The notes below the pieces were generated by a model that saw only the letters and a program-made list of their open reading frames with translations, was not told the DNA's origin and did no database searches. A DNA stretch of 64,000 nt, taken from CAYPFY01 sp964410105. GTDB taxonomy: Bacteria; Bacteroidota; Ignavibacteria; UBA10030; SZUA-254. Shown piece by piece: positions 41,828-50,209 of this stretch; within the stretch, counting starts at the first letter, position 1; each line of letters opens with the position of its first letter. Location: NCBI GenBank assembly GCA_964410105.1, contig CAYPFY010000006.1, positions 97,712 through 161,711 on the forward strand, written 5' to 3'. Made by a program: the position numbers and the translations under genes.

Positions 41828-42736
41828 GTGTTAGCCGTTTCTCACCTCCGCAAGGAATTCTCCACCGTCGTCGCCATCGACGACCTCTCGCTCAAGGTCG
41901 GGAGGGGTGAAATCCTCGGCCTTCTGGGGCCCAACGGTGCCGGGAAAACGACCACGATCAGGACCATCCTCAACATGATCAAACCGGACGGGGGAGAAAT
42001 CCTGTTCGACGGGCGTGAGTTCAGCGAAAGCGTTCAGAATTCCATCGGCTATCTGCCCGAGGAGAGAGGCCTTTACAGGAAGAACAAGCTGCTCAATACG
42101 ATCGTGTATTTTGCCAGCCTCAAAGGGCTCGATCCCGCCGAGTCAAAACGGCGTGCCTACGACTGGCTGAAGCGATTCGATCTCCTCACCCACTATCAGC
42201 AAAAGGTGGAGGCGCTTTCCAAAGGGAATCAGCAGAAAATTCAGTTCGTCATCTCCATACTTCACGATCCCCAGCTTGTCATTCTGGATGAACCGTTTTC
42301 CGGCCTCGACCCTCTGAACCAGATCCTTTTGAAAGACATACTCATGGAGCTGAAAGAACGGGGAAAGGCGATCGTCTTCTCAACCCACCAGATGGACCAG
42401 GCCGAAAAGCTGTGCGATGCGATCTGCCTCATCAACAGGGGGAGGGTCGTTCTGGAGGGGGGCCTCGACGACGTCAAGAGCCGGTTCGGCAAGAACACCG
42501 TTCATGTCGAGTTTGAGGGGGACGGGGGATTCCTCAGCTCCCTGCCCTCTGTCCATAATGCACACCTGTTCCAGAATTACGCGGAGCTCGTACTTGCGGC
42601 TACTGCCTCCCCCTCGAATTTCCTCCGGGAGATCGCCGGGAAACTCGATATCCGTAAGTTCGAGATTTCCCGCCCCTCCCTGAATGCCATCTTTCTCGAC
42701 GTGGTGGGCAAGGACCGCCGGGAGGAGGCCGCATGA
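41828..42736 (+). CDS. ABC transporter ATP-binding protein (NatA-like)
   Basis: 302 residues. Walker A GLLGPNGAGKTTTIR, a degenerate signature LSKGNQQKIQFV, Walker B LVILDEPFSGLDP and the switch STHQMDQAE are present. The LSKGNQQK form of the signature and the C-terminal ~90-residue extension are typical of NatA-type exporters that pair with NatB-like permeases. It starts with GTG at 41828. The permease gene overlaps its stop by 4 nt. The substrate may be Na+ or a small toxic molecule, but this is family inference only. Confidence 0.92.
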   Translation: MLAVSHLRKEFSTVVAIDDLSLKVGRGEILGLLGPNGAGKTTTIRTILNMIKPDGGEILFDGREFSESVQNSIGYLPEERGLYRKNKLLNTIVYFASLKGLDPAESKRRAYDWLKRFDLLTHYQQKVEALSKGNQQKIQFVISILHDPQLVILDEPFSGLDPLNQILLKDILMELKERGKAIVFSTHQMDQAEKLCDAICLINRGRVVLEGGLDDVKSRFGKNTVHVEFEGDGGFLSSLPSVHNAHLFQNYAELVLAATASPSNFLREIAGKLDIRKFEISRPSLNAIFLDVVGKDRREEAA

Positions 42737-43968
42737 GAAAGGCGCTTGCCGTCGCCCGCTGGGAGTACGTTGAAAAAATCAAGTCGAAGGCATTTATCAT
42801 TTCGCTTCTCCTCACCCCGACCATCATGGTGGGGGTCGGAGTGCTCCCGGGACTTCTTGCCTCCAGACCCGATACCGAGACCAGGACGATCGGGGTGATC
42901 GATCGCTCGGGTGAGGTCGCCGGACCCCTGGCGAAACTTGTGGACGAAAGGTTCAAACTTCCCGACGGCCAGCCTAATTACCTTCTCCGGCCTCTTGAGA
43001 GTGGGGGAGAGCTGATCGCGCAGAAAAAAGAAGCGGATTCGCTTGTCCTCTCCGAAAAAATCGAGGGATATATCGTCATCGGCAACGCGCGATCCGGCGA
43101 CTCCACAGTGGAATATCATTCCGAGAATCCGGGGAATTTCAAGATCATCGATCGCTTCACCACGTCGATCCACGATGTGATGGTGGCCAGAAGGCTGAGC
43201 GGCCTTGACCCCGCGGTCATCAAGGAGATCACGGCTCCCGTCGAACTCAAAGTTATCCGGCTCTCCCGGTCCGGCAAAGAGCAGGAGGCGGCAATTCAGC
43301 AGGTGTTTCTCACCTCCTACGGATTCATGATGATGATGTTCTTCCTCATAGTGACATCGGGGCAAATACTGGTCCGGAGCATGCTGGAGGAGAAAGCGAA
43401 CCGGGTCGTGGAGGTCCTCATGTCGTCCTGCTCGGCGAATCAACTTATGGCCGGGAAGGTGATCGGGCTGAGCCTCCTCGGCCTGACGCAGATGAGCCTC
43501 TGGGCGATCCTCGGCGTCGCCATAAGTCTCAAATTCGCGGTTACGCTGGTTTCTATTCCGAGCGCACTTCTGCTTGCGGTCTATTTCGTCCTCGGATATC
43601 TCCTCTATGCGGCCATCTTCGTGGCCGCGGGGGCACCGGTATCGACCGAACAGGAGGCGCAGCAGGTGAACAGTTATCTCGTGATACTCCTCATGGTTCC
43701 GATCGCGCTCGCATTCGTCGTCATCGAAAACCCCCAGGCCAGCCTTGCCAGGATCCTGACATTTATTCCCTTTCTTACCCCCTCGATGATGGCAATGCGC
43801 ATTCCGATCCAGATGCCCCCGCTCTGGGAAATCTCGGCGACCCTGATCCTCCTGCTCGGCGCCGCCATTGGCGCGATCTGGGCGGCGGGAAAAATATTCA
43901 GGACCACAATCCTTGTCTACGGGAAACGCCCGTCGCTCAAGGAGCTCTTCACACTCATAAGGTCATGA
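42733..43968 (+). CDS. ABC-2 type permease (NatB-like)
   Basis: 411 residues. One N-terminal helix (~24-44) is followed by a large external domain (~50-190), then five or six helices from about 195. The conserved MLEEKANRVVEVLMSSCSANQLMAGKVIGL segment (core EEKANRVVEVLMSS) and PVSTEQEAQQVN are NatB-family signatures. It forms a transporter with the preceding ATPase. The stop overlaps the ATG of the following barrel gene. Confidence 0.92.
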   Translation: MRKALAVARWEYVEKIKSKAFIISLLLTPTIMVGVGVLPGLLASRPDTETRTIGVIDRSGEVAGPLAKLVDERFKLPDGQPNYLLRPLESGGELIAQKKEADSLVLSEKIEGYIVIGNARSGDSTVEYHSENPGNFKIIDRFTTSIHDVMVARRLSGLDPAVIKEITAPVELKVIRLSRSGKEQEAAIQQVFLTSYGFMMMMFFLIVTSGQILVRSMLEEKANRVVEVLMSSCSANQLMAGKVIGLSLLGLTQMSLWAILGVAISLKFAVTLVSIPSALLLAVYFVLGYLLYAAIFVAAGAPVSTEQEAQQVNSYLVILLMVPIALAFVVIENPQASLARILTFIPFLTPSMMAMRIPIQMPPLWEISATLILLLGAAIGAIWAAGKIFRTTILVYGKRPSLKELFTLIRS

Positions 43969-44465
43969 GGGATGCCATGAAAATCTTCCTTCTCAGCCTC
44001 GTGCTGCTTGCCACGCCGGTCGCCCGATCGCAGGTCGCCGCGGGAGGCCAGCCGGGGCGCGACGTGAGGCAATCGATCTACGGCCTCGGGCTCTCGGCCG
44101 GCGTCGCCAGCGGTTTCGGCCTCAGTTTCCGCCATCACCTCCCCGGGACAATTTCATACCAAATCGTCGGCGGCATCATCAAGCTCGACCGGAAAACTCA
44201 CTACAATATCGGCTCGGAACTTCAGTTCGATGTTGCCCGCGGCATAAGCTCGCGGTTTTTCGCCGACGTCGCCGTCGGATATTTCTATTCAGGGGAAGAC
44301 GGGGTCAATGACCTCTCGGGGCCCTTCCGCATCGGAGCCGGCCTGGGGTGGGAGTGGATGGCGGGCGATGCCATGAATCTTTCGGCCGAAATTCTGTTCA
44401 CCTCGTTCAGCGACGGGACCGTGCTTCCCCTGCCTCAACTCGCCGCCCATTACTACTTCTTTTGA
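43965..44465 (+). CDS. Small outer-membrane beta-barrel protein
   Basis: 166 residues. A signal peptide (MKIFLLSLVLLATPVARSQ, after a possible 4-residue extension) is followed by alternating strands such as GFGLSFRHHLPGTISYQIVGG (core GLSFRHHLPGTISYQIVGG) and the C-terminal LPQLAAHYYFF. The terminal aromatic residues suit BAM recognition. The start is ATG 43965, overlapping the permease stop, or ATG 43977. It is probably co-expressed with the ABC exporter, but a link in function is not shown. Confidence 0.75.
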   Translation: MRDAMKIFLLSLVLLATPVARSQVAAGGQPGRDVRQSIYGLGLSAGVASGFGLSFRHHLPGTISYQIVGGIIKLDRKTHYNIGSELQFDVARGISSRFFADVAVGYFYSGEDGVNDLSGPFRIGAGLGWEWMAGDAMNLSAEILFTSFSDGTVLPLPQLAAHYYFF

Positions 44466-44488
44466 ATGATTTGAAAAATTGCTATCTT
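44461..44488 (+). promoter_or_regulatory. Putative promoter of nuoJKLM
   Basis: TTTGAA (44461-44466), 16-nt spacer and TATCTT (44483-44488), in the 65-nt gap before nuoJ. The match is moderate. Confidence 0.4.
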
Positions 44489-44530
44489 GAGCCTTGTTCC
44501 ACAATCGATCCACTCCCTCCCCGACGTTGA

Positions 44531-45034
44531 ATGAGCGTTGAAAGAGTCCTGTTCGGTCTCGCTGCCGCCGCGGCCGTCCTCTCGGCCCTGCTCATGGCCA
44601 CACGGCGCAATCCGGTCCAGAGCGTGCTATTCCTGATCGTGAATTTTTTTTCCCTCTCCGTCCTCTATCTCACCCTCCGTGCACAGTTCATCGCCATCAT
44701 CCAGATCCTCGTCTATGCCGGGGCCATCATGGTTCTTTTCCTGTTCGTCATCATGCTCCTTAATCTCGGTGATGAACAGCGGTTCGTGGAAAAAAAGACG
44801 TTTTCAAGACTTATCGGATGGCTCCTCGCAGGGGTCGTGCTCGGCCAGGTCCTGATCGGCGTCGGCGTCCCATCGGGGATGCCGCTCCACCCGGCCGCCG
44901 CTGAGCTGGGGACGGTCGAGTCCGTGGGGCGGTCCCTCTATACCGAGTATCTCTTTCCGTTCGAGGTGACATCGCTCGTTCTCCTTGCGGCGCTCGTAGG
45001 AGTGATCGTGCTGGCGAAAAGGAAGTTCCGGTGA
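44531..45034 (+). CDS. nuoJ: NADH-quinone oxidoreductase subunit J
   Basis: Membrane-arm subunit of complex I (167 aa, five helices). The conserved AIIQILVYAGAIMVLFLFVIMLLNL (core VYAGAIMVLFLFVIML) contains the pi-bulge helix TM3 region that links quinone chemistry to proton pumping. RRNPVQSVLFLIVNFFSLSVLYL (core NPVQSVLFLIVNF) is also diagnostic. Overlaps nuoK by 4 nt. Confidence 0.95.
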   Translation: MSVERVLFGLAAAAAVLSALLMATRRNPVQSVLFLIVNFFSLSVLYLTLRAQFIAIIQILVYAGAIMVLFLFVIMLLNLGDEQRFVEKKTFSRLIGWLLAGVVLGQVLIGVGVPSGMPLHPAAAELGTVESVGRSLYTEYLFPFEVTSLVLLAALVGVIVLAKRKFR

Positions 45035-45336
45035 CCGTCCCGCTCGAATACTATCTGGCTCTGAGCGCGATCCTCTTCGTGATCGGCGTCGCGGGAGTCC
45101 TCACACGGCGAAACGCCATCATCGTCTTCATGTGCGTGGAGCTGATGCTCAATTCGGTGAATCTCACGCTCGTCGCCTTCTCGGCCTATATGGGCAACGC
45201 CGCGGGACAGATCCTTGTCTTCTTCGTCATGGCGGTCGCCGCCGCCGAAGCCGCCGTCGGGCTTGCCATCATCATCTCCCTTTTCCGGAACAAGCAGACG
45301 GTGAATATCGATGAAATCAATATCCTGAAGTGGTGA
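45031..45336 (+). CDS. nuoK: NADH-quinone oxidoreductase subunit K
   Basis: Complex I membrane subunit (101 aa, three helices). VPLEYYLALSAILFVIGVAGVL, here cut to YYLALSAILFVIGVAGV, is the standard first helix. The two conserved glutamates that carry protons are in MCVELMLNSVNL and AAAEAAVGLAI. It is of exactly the usual length. The start (GTG) overlaps nuoJ, and the stop overlaps the possible starts of nuoL. Confidence 0.96.
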   Translation: MTVPLEYYLALSAILFVIGVAGVLTRRNAIIVFMCVELMLNSVNLTLVAFSAYMGNAAGQILVFFVMAVAAAEAAVGLAIIISLFRNKQTVNIDEINILKW

Positions 45337-45338
45337 TC

Positions 45339-47276
45339 ATGCCCTTCTGGAATTTTGCTGGCGTCATCGTTCTTTTCCCCCTGGCCGGATTTATCGCGAA
45401 CGGGCTCCTCGGTCCGAGGCTGCCGCGGCGGGTAAGCGGCATCATCGGGTGCGGGGCCGTCGGTCTCTCTTTCGCCCTTGCGCTCGCGATTCTCGCGGAA
45501 ATGGTCAGCTCGACCGATCGCACCCACACCATCACTTTTTTCACCTGGATCAGCGCCGGCTCGTTCTCGGTCAACGCCGCGTATCAGGTCGACCAGCTCT
45601 CCATCCTCATGACGCTTATCATCACGGGGGTGGGGTTCCTCATTCATGTCTATTCCGTCGGCTATATGGCCGGCGACCCCGCTTTCCCGAGATTCTTCGC
45701 CTACTTGAATCTCTTCATTTTCATGATGCTGAACCTGGTATTGGCCGATAACTTTCTGCTCATGTTTCTCGGGTGGGAAGGAGTAGGCCTCTGCTCGTAC
45801 CTCCTGATCGGCTTCTGGTACGATCGCAAGTTCGACACCGGAGGGTATGCGCCCGGCACGGCCTTTACCGCGGATGCAGCGAAGAAGGCATTCATCGTCA
45901 ACCGGATCGGTGATTTCGGATTTCTCATCGCCATGTTGATGATGTTCACGATGTTCGGAAGCCTCACCTTCGGGGATGTCTTCGCGCGCGCGGCCGCCAT
46001 CGGATCCCGCGGCGAGGAGGCGTACTTCTGGGTCACCCTCCTGCTGTTCCTCGGGGCTGCCGGCAAGTCAGCTCAGATTCCCCTTTACGTCTGGCTTCCG
46101 GACGCGATGGCCGGCCCCACGCCGGTGAGCGCCCTCATCCATGCCGCCACCATGGTGACGGCCGGGGTCTATATGGTCGCCCGCTGCTCCGTGCTCTATG
46201 CCCTCGCCCCCGTCACGATGGATATCGTCGCGGCGATCGGGCTCGCCACAGCGCTTCTTGCGGCCTCGATCGGCCTCGTCCAGAACGATATCAAGAAAAT
46301 CCTCGCCTACTCGACCGTGAGCCAGCTCGGATACATGTTCCTCGCGCTCGGCGTCGGCAGTTTTTCAGCCGGGGTCTTTCACCTCATGACCCACGCGTTT
46401 TTCAAGGCGCTCCTATTCCTCGGCGCCGGGGCAATCATCCATGCGATGCAGGACGAGCAGGATATTCAGAACTACGGAGGCCTGCGCGCCGCCATGCCCG
46501 TGACCTACAAAACTTTCCTGGTCGCGGCCCTGGCGATCGCGGGGATCCCACCGCTCTCGGGCTTTTTCAGCAAGGACGAGATTCTGTTCAGCGCCTTCTC
46601 AAACGGGTCGCCGCTCCTATGGCTTCTCGCCTGGATCACGGCGGGGCTGACCGCGTTCTACATGTTTCGCCTGGTCTTCCTCACATTCCACGGCACTCCC
46701 CGCTGGGGCGGGAAACATCCCCACGAAGTTCCCCCGGCTATGGCGGTCCCTTTGATTATTCTCGCGGTGCTCTCTGCACTCGGAGGTCTGGCTGGAATAC
46801 CGGAAAGCCTCGGTCCCAATGCCATCTCGGAGTGGCTCGAGCCGGTGTTCGCACGGGCGCGCCCCCTCCTCGAGGCGTCCCATAATGCGGAGGGAGAGTT
46901 TCTCCTGATGGCCCTCTCGGTCGCCATCGCGATTGCAGGCATCCTCTTTGCCCGTTATGTTTATATCGCCAGCCCGGAACTTCCGCAAAAAATATCCGCC
47001 GGTGCGAGGGGGATCTATGCGCTACTCCGCAATAAATGCTTTGTCGACGAGGCCTATGATGCCGCCATCGTCTCGCCATCAGTAAAACTGTCGGAAAAGC
47101 TCCTCTGGAAGGGGTTCGACGCCGGTCTCGTTGACGGCGCGGTGAACGGGGCGGCTTGGCTCGCCGGCCGGACAAGCGCCTGGATGAGAAGGATCCAGGG
47201 GGGCGTGGTCCAGGGTTATGCACTGGCGTTCGTCCTTGGGATAATAGTCATTCTCGGGGTGCTGCTCGCGCGATGA
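45339..47276 (+). CDS. nuoL: NADH-quinone oxidoreductase subunit L
   Basis: Largest antiporter-like pump subunit of complex I (645 aa, 16 expected helices, including the long lateral helix near the C-terminus). FLGWEGVGLCSYLLIGFW carries the conserved Glu. The pump-lysine helix is AGKSAQIPLYVWLPDAMAGPTPVSALIHAATMVTAG (core LPDAMAGPTPVSALIHAATM). HLMTHAFFKALLFLGAG is a further signature. I chose ATG 45339; GTG at 45330 or 45333 (overlapping the nuoK stop) are possible. The nuoM start overlaps its stop (ATGA). Confidence 0.96.
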   Translation: MPFWNFAGVIVLFPLAGFIANGLLGPRLPRRVSGIIGCGAVGLSFALALAILAEMVSSTDRTHTITFFTWISAGSFSVNAAYQVDQLSILMTLIITGVGFLIHVYSVGYMAGDPAFPRFFAYLNLFIFMMLNLVLADNFLLMFLGWEGVGLCSYLLIGFWYDRKFDTGGYAPGTAFTADAAKKAFIVNRIGDFGFLIAMLMMFTMFGSLTFGDVFARAAAIGSRGEEAYFWVTLLLFLGAAGKSAQIPLYVWLPDAMAGPTPVSALIHAATMVTAGVYMVARCSVLYALAPVTMDIVAAIGLATALLAASIGLVQNDIKKILAYSTVSQLGYMFLALGVGSFSAGVFHLMTHAFFKALLFLGAGAIIHAMQDEQDIQNYGGLRAAMPVTYKTFLVAALAIAGIPPLSGFFSKDEILFSAFSNGSPLLWLLAWITAGLTAFYMFRLVFLTFHGTPRWGGKHPHEVPPAMAVPLIILAVLSALGGLAGIPESLGPNAISEWLEPVFARARPLLEASHNAEGEFLLMALSVAIAIAGILFARYVYIASPELPQKISAGARGIYALLRNKCFVDEAYDAAIVSPSVKLSEKLLWKGFDAGLVDGAVNGAAWLAGRTSAWMRRIQGGVVQGYALAFVLGIIVILGVLLAR

Positions 47277-48808
47277 CAACCCTCACCGCCATCATCTTCC
47301 TCCCTGCCCTCGCGGGCGCCGCTGTCCTCCTTGCGCCGGAGAAAAGGGTCAAGATTCTCGGCATTGCCTCGAGCGTTGCCGTCTTCATTCTGTCGATAGT
47401 CCTTGCGCTCGGATTCGACGCACAGAGCGCAGAGTTCCAATTGACAGCCCGCACAGTCTGGATTCCCGCGTTTCACATATCGTATTATGTCGGCGTGGAC
47501 GGCCTGTCTCTCCTGCTCGTCCTGCTCACGACGCTCCTCACTCCGATCGCGCTCCTCGCGTCCTGGAATTCCGTGGACAGGCGCGTGAAGGAATTCACGT
47601 TTATGATTCTCCTCCTCGAAACCGGGATGCTGGGCGTCTTCTGCGCGCTCGACCTGTTTCTATTCTACATCTTCTGGGAGGCGATGCTGATTCCGATGTA
47701 CTTCCTGATCGGCATCTGGGGGGGAGAGAACAGGGTCTACGCAGCAATAAAGTTTTTTCTCTATACGATGTTTGGCAGCCTGCTGATGCTGGTGGCGATC
47801 ATCTGGCTCGGCGTCTACGCGTCGATGCTCCCCGGAGGAGAATTCACGACCGATCTGACGGCCCTCATGAAGATTGCTGCCGGAATCCCTTTGAACATCC
47901 AGGTGTGGATGTTCCTCGCCTTCACTCTCAGCTTCGCCATAAAAATCCCCCTCTTCCCGTTCCACACCTGGCTGCCCGACGCGCATGTGGAAGCCCCCAC
48001 GGCCGGAAGTGTGATCCTCGCCGGGGTTTTGCTGAAGATGGGTACATACGGACTTCTCCGTTTCTGCATTCCCCTGTTTCCGCAGTCGATGGTGCTCTTC
48101 CTCCCGGAGCTTTCGATCCTCGCGGTGGTGGGGATCGTCTACGGCGCCCTTGTCTCGATGGTGCAGACTGATATCAAGAAGCTTGTCGCCTATTCATCCG
48201 TCAGCCACCTCGGGTTTGTCGTCCTCGGCATCTCGGCGCTCACCGAAGAGGGAGTGCAGGGGAGTATCATCCAGATGGTCAATCACGGACTGTCGACCGG
48301 GGCGCTCTTTCTCATCGTGGGGATGATATACGAGAGGCGGCACACGAGGCTTATCGGCGATTTCGGCGGGCTTGCGCGGGTGATGCCGGTCTTTTCGGTT
48401 TTCTTCCTCGTCGTCGCCCTCTCGTCGATCGGCCTCCCCGGGCTCAACGGGTTCGTCGGGGAATTCCTGATCCTGCTGGGAACCTTCCGCTCGGCGTTTC
48501 TGAGCCATGCGTACCCGATCGCGGGGGCCACGGGGGTGATCTTCGCCGCGGTCTATATGCTCTGGATGTACCAGCGGGTCATCTTCGGAAAACTCTCCAA
48601 TCCCGCCAACGAACGACTGTCCGATCTCTCGGGCCGTGAAATCTCCGTCCTCATCCCGCTGCTTGTCTTCATCCTCTGGATCGGCGTCTTTCCGGGGACG
48701 TTCCTGAAAATCTCCGCATCAAGCGCGCGCCGGATCGTGACTAACCTGCAGGCATCCACCTCGCGCACGCTGGTTGAGACCCATTCCCTGATTTCTTCCG
48801 GCAAATGA
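47273..48808 (+). CDS. nuoM: NADH-quinone oxidoreductase subunit M
   Basis: Second antiporter-like pump subunit (511 aa, about 14 helices). FYIFWEAMLIPMYFLIGIWG (core FWEAMLIPMYFLIG) has the conserved Glu. PFHTWLPDAHVEAPTAGSVILAG (core WLPDAHVEAPTAGSVILAG) has the proton-path Lys and Pro residues. YSSVSHLGFVVLG and LPGLNGFVGEFL are diagnostic. The start is ATG 47273, inside the nuoL stop. The next gene, an antiporter, overlaps its end by 4 nt. Confidence 0.96.
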   Translation: MTTLTAIIFLPALAGAAVLLAPEKRVKILGIASSVAVFILSIVLALGFDAQSAEFQLTARTVWIPAFHISYYVGVDGLSLLLVLLTTLLTPIALLASWNSVDRRVKEFTFMILLLETGMLGVFCALDLFLFYIFWEAMLIPMYFLIGIWGGENRVYAAIKFFLYTMFGSLLMLVAIIWLGVYASMLPGGEFTTDLTALMKIAAGIPLNIQVWMFLAFTLSFAIKIPLFPFHTWLPDAHVEAPTAGSVILAGVLLKMGTYGLLRFCIPLFPQSMVLFLPELSILAVVGIVYGALVSMVQTDIKKLVAYSSVSHLGFVVLGISALTEEGVQGSIIQMVNHGLSTGALFLIVGMIYERRHTRLIGDFGGLARVMPVFSVFFLVVALSSIGLPGLNGFVGEFLILLGTFRSAFLSHAYPIAGATGVIFAAVYMLWMYQRVIFGKLSNPANERLSDLSGREISVLIPLLVFILWIGVFPGTFLKISASSARRIVTNLQASTSRTLVETHSLISSGK

Positions 48809-50196
48809 CCCCTGTGACACCGGCGGGTGTGTGGCTGATCACCCCCTTCGTGTTGCTGCTGCTTTCGATAGCGTTGATGCCGTTCATCGCCCGGAACTGG
48901 TGGGATCGCTTTTATCCGGTCGTATCCCTGGCGCTCGCGGCGGTGACTGTCTCCGCATACACGCTATTCTTGGGGGAGCCGGGGCGAATGCTTCATTCTG
49001 CCTCGGAGTATCTCAGCTTCATAATCCTGATCGGATCTCTCTTCGTTGTCGCCGGAGGGATACACATTGATATGGGAAGGGAGGCAACGCCTGGCAGGAA
49101 TGTGCTCCTCCTGGCCGCCGGCGCCCTGGCGTCGAATCTCATCGGGACCACCGGCGCGTCGATGATCATGATCCGTCCCTACATCCGGGTGAACAGATCG
49201 AGGTGGCGGGGCTTTCATGTCGTCTTCTTCATTTTCATCGTGAGCAATATCGGTGGTGCGATGACGCCCGTCGGCGATCCGCCCCTCTTCCTCGGCTATC
49301 TGCGCGGTGTCCCCTTCTTCTGGATGGCGGAGAATGTCTGGGCCGAATGGATCCTCGCCCTGGGGTTAGTGCTGGGGATTTTCTATCTGCTTGATTCGAG
49401 GAGCTTCCGGCGTCATGCGCAGACGGCGGCCGACGTGCCTTCCCGGGAAGCGGCTGTTGGGGGGATTCACAACGTAATTTTTCTGGGTATTATTCTTGGC
49501 GCAGCTTTTCTCCGGCCGGTCGTCAGGGAGGCCGCCATGATCGCAGCCGCGGCGGGATCGTACGTTACGAGCAGAGGTATTCACCCGCAGAATGATTTCA
49601 GCTTTCACCCTGTGCGCGAAGTCGCGATTCTTTTTCTCGGCATCTTCGCGACCATGGTCCCCGCTCTCGATTGGCTCGAAATGAACGCGGCGAAGGCCGG
49701 GTTCGCCTCTCCCGGGAATTTTTATTGGGGAACCGGGATAACATCGAGCGTGCTCGATAATGCCCCAACCTACTTGAGCTTCCTGACGGCAGCCATCGGC
49801 CTTACGGTCGACCGCGGGATTCTACAGCAAATTCAGCAGCTTCTCGCCTCCCATAATCCCATTCCCCTTGCCGGGCCAGAGGAGATCCGAAAAACCTTCT
49901 CTGTTCTGGCTGCACATCACCCGGATTTCCTTGGGGGCCGAGCGGTCGGTCCCGAGGAGCTCAAAATCGCCTACATGATCGCAAACCATGCCATCTACCT
50001 GAAGGCCGTGTCGCTCGCAGCGGTCTTCTTTGGGGCCTGCACCTACATCGGCAATGGCCCGAATTTTCTCGTCAAATCGATCGCCGAGCGTTCCGGGCTG
50101 GAGGTGCCGGGATTCCTCCCGTATATTGCGCGCTACACACTCCCGCTGCTTCTCCCGGTCTTCGCCCTCGTCTGGTGGCTGTTTTTCAGCGGCTGA
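48805..50196 (+). CDS. Na+/H+ antiporter-like transporter (NhaD / ion transporter superfamily)
   Basis: 463 residues with about 11-12 membrane helices. Diagnostic elements are LIGTTGASMIMIRP, SNIGGAMTPVGDPPLFLGYL and SSVLDNAPTYLSFLTA, the paired re-entrant motifs of the NhaD/ArsB-like ion transporter superfamily. The conserved Asp in GDPPLF and LDNAPTY could take part in ion exchange. It overlaps nuoM by 4 nt, so it is translated with complex I. It is a complete transporter of a different fold, not an Nuo paralogue. Citrate or another anion as substrate cannot be excluded. Confidence 0.88.
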   Translation: MTPVTPAGVWLITPFVLLLLSIALMPFIARNWWDRFYPVVSLALAAVTVSAYTLFLGEPGRMLHSASEYLSFIILIGSLFVVAGGIHIDMGREATPGRNVLLLAAGALASNLIGTTGASMIMIRPYIRVNRSRWRGFHVVFFIFIVSNIGGAMTPVGDPPLFLGYLRGVPFFWMAENVWAEWILALGLVLGIFYLLDSRSFRRHAQTAADVPSREAAVGGIHNVIFLGIILGAAFLRPVVREAAMIAAAAGSYVTSRGIHPQNDFSFHPVREVAILFLGIFATMVPALDWLEMNAAKAGFASPGNFYWGTGITSSVLDNAPTYLSFLTAAIGLTVDRGILQQIQQLLASHNPIPLAGPEEIRKTFSVLAAHHPDFLGGRAVGPEELKIAYMIANHAIYLKAVSLAAVFFGACTYIGNGPNFLVKSIAERSGLEVPGFLPYIARYTLPLLLPVFALVWWLFFSG

Positions 50197-50209
50197 CTCC
50201 CCGCTTGCT